This document shows, in pieces, positions 17,221 to 25,330 of a stretch of DNA of 64,000 nt. Location of the stretch: positions 30,546 through 94,545 of the forward strand of contig NZ_JBFAPK010000034.1 of the NCBI RefSeq assembly GCF_040676675.1, given 5' to 3'. Under the pieces are notes generated by a model. It did not search any database, had not been told where the DNA came from, and worked only from the letters and a program-made list of their open reading frames with translations. Made by a program: the position numbers and the translations under genes. The stretch comes from JBFAPK01 sp040676675 (GTDB taxonomy: Bacteria > Actinomycetota > Actinomycetes > Mycobacteriales > Micromonosporaceae). The stretch's first letter is position 1. Every line of letters begins with the position of its first letter.

Positions 17221-17628
17221 TCACCCGGCTGAAGCGGCGCCCGCGAGGCCCAGGGTCTCGACGAGCACGGCCCGCTGGGTGGGGCGGGCGGCGGCGTACC
17301 GCTCGCGCCCGGCGTCCGTCAACGTCACGAAGACGCCACGCCGGTCGTTCGCGCACAGTTCGCGACAGACCAGCCCGTCCCGCTCCAGGCGGGCCACGGC
17401 TCGACTGAGCGCGCTCTGGCTGAGGTGCACCTGCTCAGCCAGCTCCTGCATCCGCATCTGGCCGCAGTCGGGGCGACCGGCGAGCCGGTCGATGACCTCG
17501 AACTCGCTCATCCCGATGCCGTGCCGCTCCTGCAACTCGCGTTCGAGCGCGCAGGAGCAGGCCGCGTAGCGGCTGGCCAGACTCCGCCACGCCGCGACGA
17601 GGTCCTCGTACCCCTCATCCCCGGACAC
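17221..17628 (-). CDS. MarR-family transcriptional regulator
   Basis: A 135-residue winged-helix repressor. The recognition region reads MQELAEQVHLSQSALSRAVARLERDGLVCR and the wing NDRRGVFVTLTDAGRE, both typical of MarR. An N-terminal helix with CSCALERELQ carries two cysteines that might sense oxidants or electrophiles (inference). It is divergent from an MFS exporter, the standard MarR arrangement, and probably represses it. The GTG at 17628 is preferred because TAGGGT lies 7 nt upstream; another GTG three codons earlier (17637) is possible. Confidence 0.88.
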   Translation of the reverse strand: MSGDEGYEDLVAAWRSLASRYAACSCALERELQERHGIGMSEFEVIDRLAGRPDCGQMRMQELAEQVHLSQSALSRAVARLERDGLVCRELCANDRRGVFVTLTDAGRERYAAARPTQRAVLVETLGLAGAASAG

Positions 17629-17635
17629 GCCCGAC

Positions 17636-17641
17636 ACCCTA
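17636..17641 (-). promoter_or_regulatory. -10 element (TAGGGT) of the marR-type gene
   Basis: On the minus strand, 7 nt before the GTG at 17628. No Shine-Dalgarno is present. Confidence 0.45.
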
Positions 17642-17675
17642 CCACATGCGCGTGAATGAAATGCAAACACATTTT

Positions 17676-17702
17676 TTGCTTGTGCATTAGATGCATGCGC
17701 AA
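17676..17702. promoter_or_regulatory. Probable MarR operator
   Basis: Imperfect palindrome with 12-nt arms (TTGCTTGTGCAT and ATGCATGCGCAA, 9 of 12 positions symmetrical) around TAG. It sits in a short AT-rich island between the divergent regulator and exporter genes and directly abuts the exporter -10. Its place is ideal for repression of the exporter. Confidence 0.55.
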
Positions 17703-17703
17703 G

Positions 17704-17709
17704 TAAGTT
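17704..17709 (+). promoter_or_regulatory. -10 element (TAAGTT) of leaderless MFS exporter
   Basis: TAAGTT, 7-nt spacer, then ATG at 17717. Confidence 0.5.
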
Positions 17710-17716
17710 GCTGGCC

Positions 17717-19225
17717 ATGTCTGTTTCGGCTTCCGCACCCGCCGCCACCTCGGCGGCACCACCCGCGCCGGCGGATGCCGGCACCGCCCGCGATCCCCGA
17801 ATGACTCCCCGACTCTGGGGTGCGCTGATCGTTCTCTGCGGTGCGCTCTTCCTCGACGGGCTCGACGTCTCGATGGTCGGCGTCGCCCTCCCCTCGATCC
17901 AGCACGACCTCGGCCTCTCCAACGGCAGCCTGCAGTGGATCGTGAGCGGTTACGTGCTCGGCTACGGCGGGCTGCTGCTGCTCGGCGGGCGCACCGCCGA
18001 CCTGCTCGGCCGCCGACGGATCTTCCTCTGGGCGATCGGCGTCTTCGCCGCCGCGTCGCTGCTCGGCGGCCTGGTGGACGACCCGGCCCTGCTGATCGGT
18101 ACCCGGTTCGTCAAGGGCGTGGCCGCCGCCTTCACCGCGCCGGCCGGCCTGTCGATCATCACCACCACGTTCCACGAGGGGCCGGCCCGCAACCGGGCAC
18201 TGAGCGTCTACACCGCCTGCGGCGCCAGCGGCTTCTCGATGGGCCTGATCCTCGGCGGGCTGCTCACCGAGGCCGGCTGGCGGTGGACGTTCCTGCTGCC
18301 CGCGCCGGTCGCCGTGCTCATCCTGCTGGCGGGCCTGCGGCTGATCCCGCGCGAGCGGGCCCCGCACCGGGGCGGGCGCGGGTACGACCTCGCGGGCGCG
18401 GCCACCTCGACCGCCGCGCTGCTGCTGCTCGTGTACGCCGTGGTCCAGGCACCGGCGGCCGGCTGGCTGTCGGCCCGTACGCTCGGCAGCCTCGCCCTGG
18501 TCGCGGCGCTGGTCGCGGCGTTCGTGGCGATCGAGCGGCGGGTCGCGCACCCGTTGCTGCGACTCGGCATCCTGCGCAGCGCCCGGCTGCGCGGCGCGAA
18601 TTTGAGCGCGCTCGCGGTGACCGGCGCCTACATCGGGTTCCAGTTCATCGCCACGCTCTACATCCAGAACGTGCTCAGCTGGTCGCCGCTGGAAATGGCG
18701 CTCGGCCTGCTCCCCGGCGGCCTCGTGGTGGCCTTCGGCGGGCCCCGGGTGGGTGGCCTGGTCAACCGCTTCGGCACGGCCCGGGTGGCCGCCGCCGGCT
18801 TCGTGGCGTTCCTCGCCGCGTACCTGATCTTCCTGCGCATCGACGGGGAGCCGCACTACCCGACGGTGATCCTGCCCACCATGCTGCTGATCGGCGCGGG
18901 CTTCGCGCTGACCTTCGCCGCCCTGAACATCCAGGCCACCGACGGGGTGGGCGACGAGGAGCAGGGGCTCGCCTCGGGACTGGTACAGACCGCGTTCCAG
19001 ATCGGCGGGGCGATCGGACTGGCCGGGGTCACGGCCATCCTGGCCAGCGACGCGCCGACGCCCGGGCGGGTGCCCGGCTCGTTCCACTCCGCCCTGGCGC
19101 TGGTCACCGGGGTGGCCCTGGTCGGCCTGCTGGTCAGCGTCGCGGGCCTGGCCCGCGGGCACGGCCGGCACCGGCGCGGGCTCGCTCCCGCCGCGGGCCC
19201 GGGGGCGCGGCGCGGCGAGCGGTAG
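17717..19225 (+). CDS. MFS drug exporter, DHA2 family
   Basis: A 502-residue inner-membrane antiporter with about 14 helices. Family marks are LDGLDVSMVGVALPSIQ in TM1, LQWIVSGYVLGYGGLLLLGG in TM2, the motif-A-like GGRTADLLGRRRIF between TM2 and TM3, and a GFSMGLILGGLL motif-C-like stretch in TM5. It probably exports a drug-like compound under control of the divergent MarR regulator. The start at 17717 is supported by the -10-like TAAGTT 7 nt upstream. The substrate is unknown. A paralogue of the same family starts at the left edge of the window. Confidence 0.92.
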   Translation: MSVSASAPAATSAAPPAPADAGTARDPRMTPRLWGALIVLCGALFLDGLDVSMVGVALPSIQHDLGLSNGSLQWIVSGYVLGYGGLLLLGGRTADLLGRRRIFLWAIGVFAAASLLGGLVDDPALLIGTRFVKGVAAAFTAPAGLSIITTTFHEGPARNRALSVYTACGASGFSMGLILGGLLTEAGWRWTFLLPAPVAVLILLAGLRLIPRERAPHRGGRGYDLAGAATSTAALLLLVYAVVQAPAAGWLSARTLGSLALVAALVAAFVAIERRVAHPLLRLGILRSARLRGANLSALAVTGAYIGFQFIATLYIQNVLSWSPLEMALGLLPGGLVVAFGGPRVGGLVNRFGTARVAAAGFVAFLAAYLIFLRIDGEPHYPTVILPTMLLIGAGFALTFAALNIQATDGVGDEEQGLASGLVQTAFQIGGAIGLAGVTAILASDAPTPGRVPGSFHSALALVTGVALVGLLVSVAGLARGHGRHRRGLAPAAGPGARRGER

Positions 19226-19306
19226 CGCCGGCACGGCGGTGGGTCGGTCGGGCCGGTGCGTACCCCGGCCGACCCACCGGCCGGTCCAGCACGCCGGCCG
19301 GGCGGT

Positions 19307-19331
19307 GCGTGACACGCCGGCCGTGTCACGC
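19307..19331. terminator. Terminator hairpin between MFS and glycerate kinase genes
   Basis: Perfect 10-bp arms (GCGTGACACG and its complement) with a 5-nt loop. A second copy of GTGCGTGACACGCCGG follows at about 19343, so the arm is also a direct repeat. Both flanking genes converge here. Confidence 0.65.
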
Positions 19332-19405
19332 CCGGCCGGGGTGGTGCGTGACACGCCGGTCGGCCGCGCTACCCCGGCCGGCTCAGCGCCAGCCGCCCGG
19401 CGGGG

Positions 19406-20551
19406 TCAGCGGCTCCACTGCGGGGCGAGTCGGGCGGCGATCGCCCGCAGCCCCTCGGCCGGGCGGCTCATCGCCCGCTCCACGCCGCCGTGCTCCTCGC
19501 CGCCGAAGTGGTCCACCAGGCTGAACGACTCGGTCACCCCGGCCGCCGCGCTCTCCCGCCGGCCCGCGCTGACCCGGCCGGCGAGCACCACGCACGGCAG
19601 TCCCCGGTCGCGGGCCGCCCCGGCTACCCCGGCGACCACCTTGCCGCGCAGCGACTGGTGGTCGAACGAGCCCTCGCCGGTGATCACCAGATCCGCCTCG
19701 TCGAACGCGGCGTCGAGCCCGATCAGGCGGGTGACCAGCTCGATACCGGACTCGCACCGGCCGCCGAGGGCCAGGATCGCCGCGCCGAGCCCGCCGGCCG
19801 CACCGCCCCCGGGCAGCCCGACCAGCCCCGGCGGGCAGGACGGCAGGTCCCGTTCCAGTACCGCGGCGAAGGTCTCCAGGGCGCCGTCGAGCAACAGCAC
19901 GTCCTCCCGGGTGGCGCCCTTCTGCGGCCCGTACACGTTCGAGGCGCCGTGCAGCCCGGTCAGCGGGTTGTCCACGTCGGTGGCCGCGACCAGGGTCACG
20001 TCGCGCAGCCGGGGCACACCGTCCAGGGAGGCGACGCCGACCAGCGCGGCGCCCCCGTACGGCAGGGCGCGCCCGGCCGCGTCCAGTGGTACGGCGCCCA
20101 GCGCGGCGAGCATCCCCGCGCCCCCGTCGTTGACGGCGGAGCCGCCCAGCCCGATCACCACCCGCCGCGCGCCGGTCTCGACCGCGGCGGCGACCAGCAC
20201 CCCGAGCCCGTACGAGGTGGTGGTCTTCGGGTCGCGTTCCTCGGGCGCCAGCAGGTGCAGACCGCAGGCCTGGGCGCTCTCCACGTAGGCGGTGACCGCT
20301 GTCCCGTCCCCGGCCACCAGGATCTCCCCGTCCGCCGGACGCCCGAGCGGGTCGACCGTGCGTACCGGTATCCGCCGGCCCGCCACCGCGGTCGCGAGCA
20401 CCTCGACGAAGCCCGGTCCGCCGTCGGCGAGCGGGCGGGTGACGATCTGGTCGGCCGGGGCCGCCTCGCGCCAGCCGGCCGCGACGGCCGCGGCCACCTC
20501 GGGGGCGGAGAGGGTCCCGGCGAACTTGTCCGGACAGATCAGAATCCGCAT
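19406..20551 (-). CDS. Glycerate kinase (GarK/GlxK family)
   Basis: A 381-residue cytosolic kinase phosphorylating glycerate. It begins MRILICPDKFAGTLSA and contains PLADGGPGFVEVL, then the signature GLGGSAVNDGGAGML, then NVYGPQKGA. It ends with the second-domain motif ITGEGSFDHQSLRGK. These are the conserved blocks of glycerate kinase type 1. The ATG at 20551 is the family start; no clear ribosome site is seen. It is divergent from nadA with an 89-bp spacer. In M. tuberculosis the equivalent gene sits in the same neighbourhood (Rv2205c, from memory). Confidence 0.93.
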   Translation of the reverse strand: MRILICPDKFAGTLSAPEVAAAVAAGWREAAPADQIVTRPLADGGPGFVEVLATAVAGRRIPVRTVDPLGRPADGEILVAGDGTAVTAYVESAQACGLHLLAPEERDPKTTTSYGLGVLVAAAVETGARRVVIGLGGSAVNDGGAGMLAALGAVPLDAAGRALPYGGAALVGVASLDGVPRLRDVTLVAATDVDNPLTGLHGASNVYGPQKGATREDVLLLDGALETFAAVLERDLPSCPPGLVGLPGGGAAGGLGAAILALGGRCESGIELVTRLIGLDAAFDEADLVITGEGSFDHQSLRGKVVAGVAGAARDRGLPCVVLAGRVSAGRRESAAAGVTESFSLVDHFGGEEHGGVERAMSRPAEGLRAIAARLAPQWSR

Positions 20552-20640
20552 GCAGGGCAGTGTGACAGTCGTGACGCACCGTGGGACAGCCCACAACTTC
20601 CGTCGCCGCGCGGGCAGCGGGCTGTGGGATCATGGGGTAC

Positions 20641-21855
20641 GTGACTTCAACCTGGGTTGAACCGTCGAACACCGCCACCGCCCTGCTCCTCCTCGGGCGG
20701 GGCAGCGACCCCGGCAGTGAGCGCGGCGTCGACTGTCCGGGCGAACTCCCCGCGCCGAGCGACCCGGACCTGGTCGCCCGCGCCCGCGCCGCCAAGGCCG
20801 CGCTGGGGCAGAAGGTGTTCGTGCTGGGCCACCACTACCAGCGCGACGAGGTGATCCAGTTCGCCGACGTGACCGGCGACTCGTTCAAGCTCGCGCGCGA
20901 GGCGGCGGCCCGGCCGGAGGCGGAGTACATCATCTTCTGCGGCGTGCACTTCATGGCCGAGAGCGCCGACATCCTCACCAGCGACGCGCAGCGGGTGGTC
21001 CTGCCCGACCTGGCCGCCGGTTGTTCGATGGCCGACATGGCCGCGCTGTCGCAGGTCGAGGCGGCCTGGGAGGTGCTCGCCGACGCCGGCGTGGCCGGGT
21101 CGACCGTCCCGGTGACCTACATGAACTCCTCCGCCGACATCAAGGGCTTCGTCGGGCGCAACGGCGGCGTCGTCTGCACCTCCTCGAACGCCAAGACCGC
21201 GCTGACCTGGGCGTTCGAGCGGGGCCAGCGGGTGCTCTTCCTGCCCGACCAGCACCTGGGCCGCAACACGGGCGTGCTGGAGCTGGGGCTGGACGCCGAC
21301 GACTGCGTGCTCTACGACCCGCACAAACCGGGCGGTGGCCTGACCGCCCAGCAGCTGCGGGAGGCCAAGATGATCCTGTGGCGCGGGCACTGCTCGGTGC
21401 ACGGGCGGTTCACCCTCAGCAGCGTCGACGAGGTACGCATGCGGGTGCCCGGCGTGAACGTCCTGGTCCACCCCGAGTGCCGGTACGAGGTGGTGACGGC
21501 GGCCGACTACGTCGGCTCGACGGAGTACATCATCTCCACCATCGAGGCCGCCCCGGCCGGCTCGGCGTGGGCGGTCGGTACCGAGCTCAACCTGGTGCGC
21601 CGGCTGGCCAACGCCCACCCGGACAAGCAGATCATGTTCCTCGACCGGACGGTCTGCTACTGCTCCACCATGAACCGCATCGACCTGCCGCACCTGGTCT
21701 GGGCGCTGGAGGAACTGGTCGCCGGCCGGGTCGTCAACCAGATCACGGTCGATCCGGAGACCGCCCGTCACGCCCGGGCGGCGCTGGACCAGATGCTCGC
21801 CCTGCCCGGCGCCACGCCGGCCCCCGGAGCGCGGGGCGCCCATCACGTTGTGTGA
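20641..21855 (+). CDS. nadA: Quinolinate synthase A
   Basis: Fe-S enzyme condensing iminoaspartate with dihydroxyacetone phosphate to quinolinate in de novo NAD synthesis. The 404-residue protein has the three cluster cysteines expected for NadA: C100 (IIFCGVHFMAE), C280 (VHPECRYE) and C339 (RTVCYCSTMNRI). The long N-terminal segment before VLGHHYQRDE is typical of actinobacteria. The GTG at 20641 is the likely start; GATCAT seven nucleotides upstream may be a degenerate leaderless -10. nadB and nadC are not in the window. A 7-8 bp hairpin overlaps its stop codon. Confidence 0.96.
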   Translation: MTSTWVEPSNTATALLLLGRGSDPGSERGVDCPGELPAPSDPDLVARARAAKAALGQKVFVLGHHYQRDEVIQFADVTGDSFKLAREAAARPEAEYIIFCGVHFMAESADILTSDAQRVVLPDLAAGCSMADMAALSQVEAAWEVLADAGVAGSTVPVTYMNSSADIKGFVGRNGGVVCTSSNAKTALTWAFERGQRVLFLPDQHLGRNTGVLELGLDADDCVLYDPHKPGGGLTAQQLREAKMILWRGHCSVHGRFTLSSVDEVRMRVPGVNVLVHPECRYEVVTAADYVGSTEYIISTIEAAPAGSAWAVGTELNLVRRLANAHPDKQIMFLDRTVCYCSTMNRIDLPHLVWALEELVAGRVVNQITVDPETARHARAALDQMLALPGATPAPGARGAHHVV

Positions 21856-21858
21856 TGG
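21840..21858 (+). terminator. Small hairpin over the nadA stop codon
   Basis: CCATCAC-N5-GTGATGG contains the TGA stop of nadA. It could act as a terminator. Confidence 0.4.
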
Positions 21859-21938
21859 GGAATCGACGGAAAATCACCGGACTCGCCCTCTAATGGCGGG
21901 CTTTCCGGCGTGACCGACGCTTTTTCGTAACAGAGGGC

Positions 21939-21944
21939 TATGCT
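21939..21944 (+). promoter_or_regulatory. Putative -10 element (TATGCT) of the murA-type gene
   Basis: TATGCT in the least GC-rich part of the nadA-murA spacer, giving an untranslated leader of about 105 nt before the TTG start. No clear -35 was identified. Confidence 0.35.
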
Positions 21945-22055
21945 GCCCGAGCGACATCGAGCCAGCCGCGCGCCGCTCCGACGCGGCTCGGGCAGCCGCA
22001 CAAGTGGACACCCTGGCTCTCTCTCACCAGCAACATCGACGCGCTGGAGGTTGCG

Positions 22056-23411
22056 TTGACCGACGACGTCCTGGTCGTACATGGCGGTACTCCCCTGCAC
22101 GGGAAGATCCGGGTCCGCGGCGCCAAGAATCTCGTCTCCAAAGCCATGGTCGCCGCGCTCCTGGGCGACGAGCCGAGCCGGCTCTACGACGTACCGCGCA
22201 TCCGCGACGTGGAGGTCGTCCGCGGCCTGCTCGGGCTGCACGGGGTGAAGATCACAGATGGCGCGGAGGACGGCGAACTCATCCTCGACCCGGCCAACGT
22301 CGAGAGCGCGCCGACCGACGAGATCAACGTCCACGCGGGGTCGAGCCGGATCCCGATCCTTTTCTGCGGCCCGCTGCTGCACCGCCTCGGCCACGCCTTC
22401 ATCCCCGACCTGGGCGGCTGCCACATCGGCCCGCGACCGATCGACTTCCACATCCAGGCGCTGCGGCAGTTCGGCGCCGTCGTGGACAAGACCCCCGAGG
22501 GCATGCACCTGACCGCGCCGAGCGGCCTGCACGGTACGAAGTTCAACCTGCCGTACCCGAGCGTCGGCGCCACCGAGCAGGTGCTGCTCACCGCCGTCCT
22601 CGCCGAGGGCGTCACCGAGCTGCGCAACGCCGCCGTGGAGCCGGAGATCATCGACCTGATCTGCGTACTGCAGAAGATGGGCGCGATCATCAAGGTGCAC
22701 ACGGACCGGGTGATCGAGATCCAGGGCGTACCGCGGCTGGGCGGCTACACCCACCGGCCGATCCCGGACCGGATCGAGGCGGCGAGCTGGGCCGCGGCGG
22801 CGCTGGCCACCCGGGGGCACGTCGAGGTGCTCGGTGCCGAGCAGCAGGACATGATGACCTTCCTGAACGTCTTCCGCTCCGTCGGCGGCGAGTACGAGGT
22901 CACCGACGCCCGCGCGCCCCGCGCCGGCTTCGCCGGCCAGGAGGGCGGCATCCGCTTCTGGCACCCGGGCGGCGAGCTGCGGGCGGTGGCCCTGGAGACG
23001 GACGTCCACCCCGGCTTCATGACCGACTGGCAGCAGCCCCTGGTGGTCGCCCTCACCCAGGCCCGCGGCCTGTCGATCGTGCACGAGACGGTGTACGAGC
23101 AGCGGCTGGGCTACACCGAGGCGCTCAACAAGATGGGCGCGACCATCCAGGTCTACCGCGACTGCCTCGGCGGTACGCCCTGCCGCTTCGGCCGGCGCAA
23201 CTTCAAGCACTCGGCGGTCATCGCCGGGCCGAGCAAGCTGCACGCCGCCGACCTGGTCATCCCGGACCTGCGCGCCGGGTTCAGCCACCTCATCGCCGCG
23301 CTCGCGGCCGAGGGCACCTCGCGCGTCTACGGGGTGGACCTGATCAACCGCGGCTACGAGGACTTCGAGAACAAGCTCTCCAGCCTCGGCGCCCACGTCG
23401 AGCGCCCGTAG
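22056..23411 (+). CDS. murA: UDP-N-acetylglucosamine 1-carboxyvinyltransferase (MurA-type)
   Basis: EPSP-synthase-fold enzyme that transfers enolpyruvate to UDP-GlcNAc, the first committed step of peptidoglycan synthesis. In 451 residues it shows RGAKNLVSKAMVAALLG at the N-terminus. The active-site loop LGGCHIGPRPID carries Cys122, the residue attacked by fosfomycin in MurA. The C-terminal part has DLRAGFSHLIAALAAEG. The loop and several blocks differ from canonical MurA (GCAIGARP), so this may be the second actinobacterial MurA type. The TTG start at 22056 is set by CTGGAGG just upstream. A large hairpin terminates it. Confidence 0.9.
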   Translation: MTDDVLVVHGGTPLHGKIRVRGAKNLVSKAMVAALLGDEPSRLYDVPRIRDVEVVRGLLGLHGVKITDGAEDGELILDPANVESAPTDEINVHAGSSRIPILFCGPLLHRLGHAFIPDLGGCHIGPRPIDFHIQALRQFGAVVDKTPEGMHLTAPSGLHGTKFNLPYPSVGATEQVLLTAVLAEGVTELRNAAVEPEIIDLICVLQKMGAIIKVHTDRVIEIQGVPRLGGYTHRPIPDRIEAASWAAAALATRGHVEVLGAEQQDMMTFLNVFRSVGGEYEVTDARAPRAGFAGQEGGIRFWHPGGELRAVALETDVHPGFMTDWQQPLVVALTQARGLSIVHETVYEQRLGYTEALNKMGATIQVYRDCLGGTPCRFGRRNFKHSAVIAGPSKLHAADLVIPDLRAGFSHLIAALAAEGTSRVYGVDLINRGYEDFENKLSSLGAHVERP

Positions 23412-23493
23412 CGGGGACCCGACCCGGACAGCGTTCCCCGGGCGGCGCTTGCAAGATCCGGACGGACCCGGGTGGCGCTCCCCAAGATCCGAA

Positions 23494-23551
23494 CAAATTC
23501 AGCGGAAGAGTGGCTGTCGCGCGGCGATTGGCCACTCTTTCTCTGAATTTG
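23494..23551 (+). terminator. Terminator: 21-nt-arm hairpin after murA
   Basis: Arms 23494-23514 and 23531-23551 pair with two mismatches around a 16-nt loop. The arm ends in AAATT/AATTT, giving an A/U-rich base unusual for this genome. Nearby, CAAGATCCG(G)AC occurs twice. Confidence 0.7.
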
Positions 23552-23629
23552 CGCGTCCCTCGGCGGGCTCCGGCCCCCCGGCGGGGACGAGCCCGCGTAC
23601 GTGGTGTGCAGGGCGCGTCGTCCGCCCGC

Positions 23630-23635
23630 TACCCT
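23630..23635 (+). promoter_or_regulatory. -10 element (TACCCT) of the leaderless DUF3043 gene
   Basis: TACCCT, 6-nt spacer, then GTG at 23642. Confidence 0.5.
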
Positions 23636-23641
23636 TCATTC

Positions 23642-24244
23642 GTGCCGTCGCTGTTTCGCCGTAAACCCGCCGAGCTCGTCGAGGAAGACGTCACCCCGGT
23701 GACGACCGACGAGGCCGCCCCGTCCCGTCCCCGCAACTACACGCCGAGCAAGAAAGAGCTCGGCGTGGAGACGCCGAAGCGTCCGACGGCGGGTCGGCGG
23801 CCGGTGAGCACCAAGCCCCTCACCAAGGAGGAGGCCCGGGAGCTGCGGCGGGCGCAGCGCGCCGAGGCGTCGGAGACGTTCCGCCGGGAGGGCGGCCCGC
23901 GCGACCGCGGGCCGGAGCGGCGGCTCGCCCGCGACGTGGTCGACTCCCGCCGTACGGTCGGCACCTGGTTCTTCGGCGGCGCGCTGATCGTGCTGATCGG
24001 ATCGGCGAACACGATGCCGCCCGAGATCCGGCTCGCCTCGAACCTGCTCTGGGGCGCCCTGGCGCTCGGCGTGGTGGTCGACTCGGTGCTGATCTCCCGC
24101 CGGATCCGCAAGCTGGTCCGCCAGCGCTTCCCCAAGACGGACCAGCGGATGGGGTCGCTCTACCTCTACGCGATCATGCGGTCCATCACGTTCCGCCGGA
24201 TGCGCGCCCCCGCGCCGCAGGTCAAGATCGGCGACGCCGTCTAG
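23642..24244 (+). CDS. DUF3043 membrane protein
   Basis: A 200-residue protein. A charged, probably disordered cytoplasmic N-terminus (residues 1-105, rich in Pro, Arg, Lys and Glu; KRPTAGRRPVSTKPLTKEEA) precedes two membrane helices (~110-130 and ~135-155) and a basic C-terminal tail. The block RRLARDVVDSRRTVGTWFF before the first helix is typical of the actinobacterial DUF3043 family, whose function is unknown. The GTG at 23642 has a -10-like TACCCT 6 nt upstream, so the mRNA is probably leaderless. The equivalent M. tuberculosis gene (Rv2206, from memory) has the same genomic context. Confidence 0.85.
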   Translation: MPSLFRRKPAELVEEDVTPVTTDEAAPSRPRNYTPSKKELGVETPKRPTAGRRPVSTKPLTKEEARELRRAQRAEASETFRREGGPRDRGPERRLARDVVDSRRTVGTWFFGGALIVLIGSANTMPPEIRLASNLLWGALALGVVVDSVLISRRIRKLVRQRFPKTDQRMGSLYLYAIMRSITFRRMRAPAPQVKIGDAV

Positions 24245-24308
24245 CGGCGGTTCGGCCGGCACCGGCCCGGCGCGGCGACGCCCGGACCGCTCGGTCCGCC
24301 TCGGGCGC

Positions 24309-25328
24309 TCAGTCCGCCCCGGGCGCCGTCAGCGCGGAGTCCGGGCCCCGGTACAGGCGGGCGACCACGTCCTCGATGTCCGGTTCGACGATGGAGATGT
24401 CGCGCAGCGCCGCCAGGCCGGCCAGCCGCGCCACCACCTCGCCGGCGGTCACCGACTCGCAGACGAAGACCAGCCGGCGCCCCTCCGCGTCGGCCTGGTG
24501 CAGCGGCGCGCCGGGCAGCTCGGGCGGCGCGGCCAGCGGCGCGTCCAGGTCGACCACGACCAGCCGGCGCGAGCCGTACCGCGCGTGCAGCTCCTCGATC
24601 GTGCCGTCGTGCACCACCCGGCCGTGGTCGATGACGACCAGCCGCCGGCAGAGCCGCTCGATGTCGGCGAGGTCGTGCGTGGTCAGTACCAGGGTGGTGT
24701 CGCCGGACCGCCCCAGCTCGGCGAGGAACTCGCGGACCGCCTGCTTGCTCACCAGGTCCAGGCCGATCGTCGGCTCGTCCAGGAAGAGCACCTCCGGCCC
24801 GTGCAGCAGCGCGGCGGTCAGCTCCCCGCGCATCCGCTGGCCGAGCGAGAGCTGGCGCACCGGTACGTCCAGGAAGCCGTCGAGGTCGAGCAGGTCGCGG
24901 CAGCGGCGCAGCCGGGCGGCGTGCTCGGCCGCGGGAACCCGGTAGATGTGCCGCAGCAGCGCGAAGGAGTCCCGCAGCGGCAGGTCCCACCAGAGCTGCG
25001 AGCGCTGGCCGAAGACCACCCCGATCCGCGCCGCCAGCCGGGTGCGCTGGGCCACCGGCGTCAGCCCGCAGACCCGGACCGTACCGGCCGAGGGCATCAG
25101 CACGCCGGTGAGCATCTTCAGGGTGGTGGACTTGCCGGCCCCGTTCGGGCCGATGTAGCCGAGCATCTCGCCCCGGGTGACGGTCAGGTCCACCCCATCG
25201 ACCGCGGAGACGACCCGCCGCTCGCGGCGCAGCCGTCCGGCGCGTACCCGGACCGTGAAGTCCTTGCGCAGCCCGCGGGCCTCGATGACGTGCTCCCCGG
25301 CGCGCGGGGACGGCGGCCGTCCGGACAT
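24309..25328 (-). CDS. ABC transporter ATP-binding protein
   Basis: A 339-residue ATPase with Walker A GPNGAGKST, Q-loop FGQRSQLWWDLP, ABC signature LSLGQRMRGE (LSLGQ variant), Walker B VLFLDEPTIGLD and the switch His in TTHDLADI. A ~90-residue C-terminal extension (RRLVVVDLDAP onward) is common in ATPases of ABC-2 exporters. The ATG at 25328 starts 2 nt after the upstream permease stop codon. Together with the two permeases at 25331-26966 it forms one exporter operon. The substrate is unknown. Confidence 0.93.
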   Translation of the reverse strand: MSGRPPSPRAGEHVIEARGLRKDFTVRVRAGRLRRERRVVSAVDGVDLTVTRGEMLGYIGPNGAGKSTTLKMLTGVLMPSAGTVRVCGLTPVAQRTRLAARIGVVFGQRSQLWWDLPLRDSFALLRHIYRVPAAEHAARLRRCRDLLDLDGFLDVPVRQLSLGQRMRGELTAALLHGPEVLFLDEPTIGLDLVSKQAVREFLAELGRSGDTTLVLTTHDLADIERLCRRLVVIDHGRVVHDGTIEELHARYGSRRLVVVDLDAPLAAPPELPGAPLHQADAEGRRLVFVCESVTAGEVVARLAGLAALRDISIVEPDIEDVVARLYRGPDSALTAPGAD

Positions 25329-25330
25329 GT

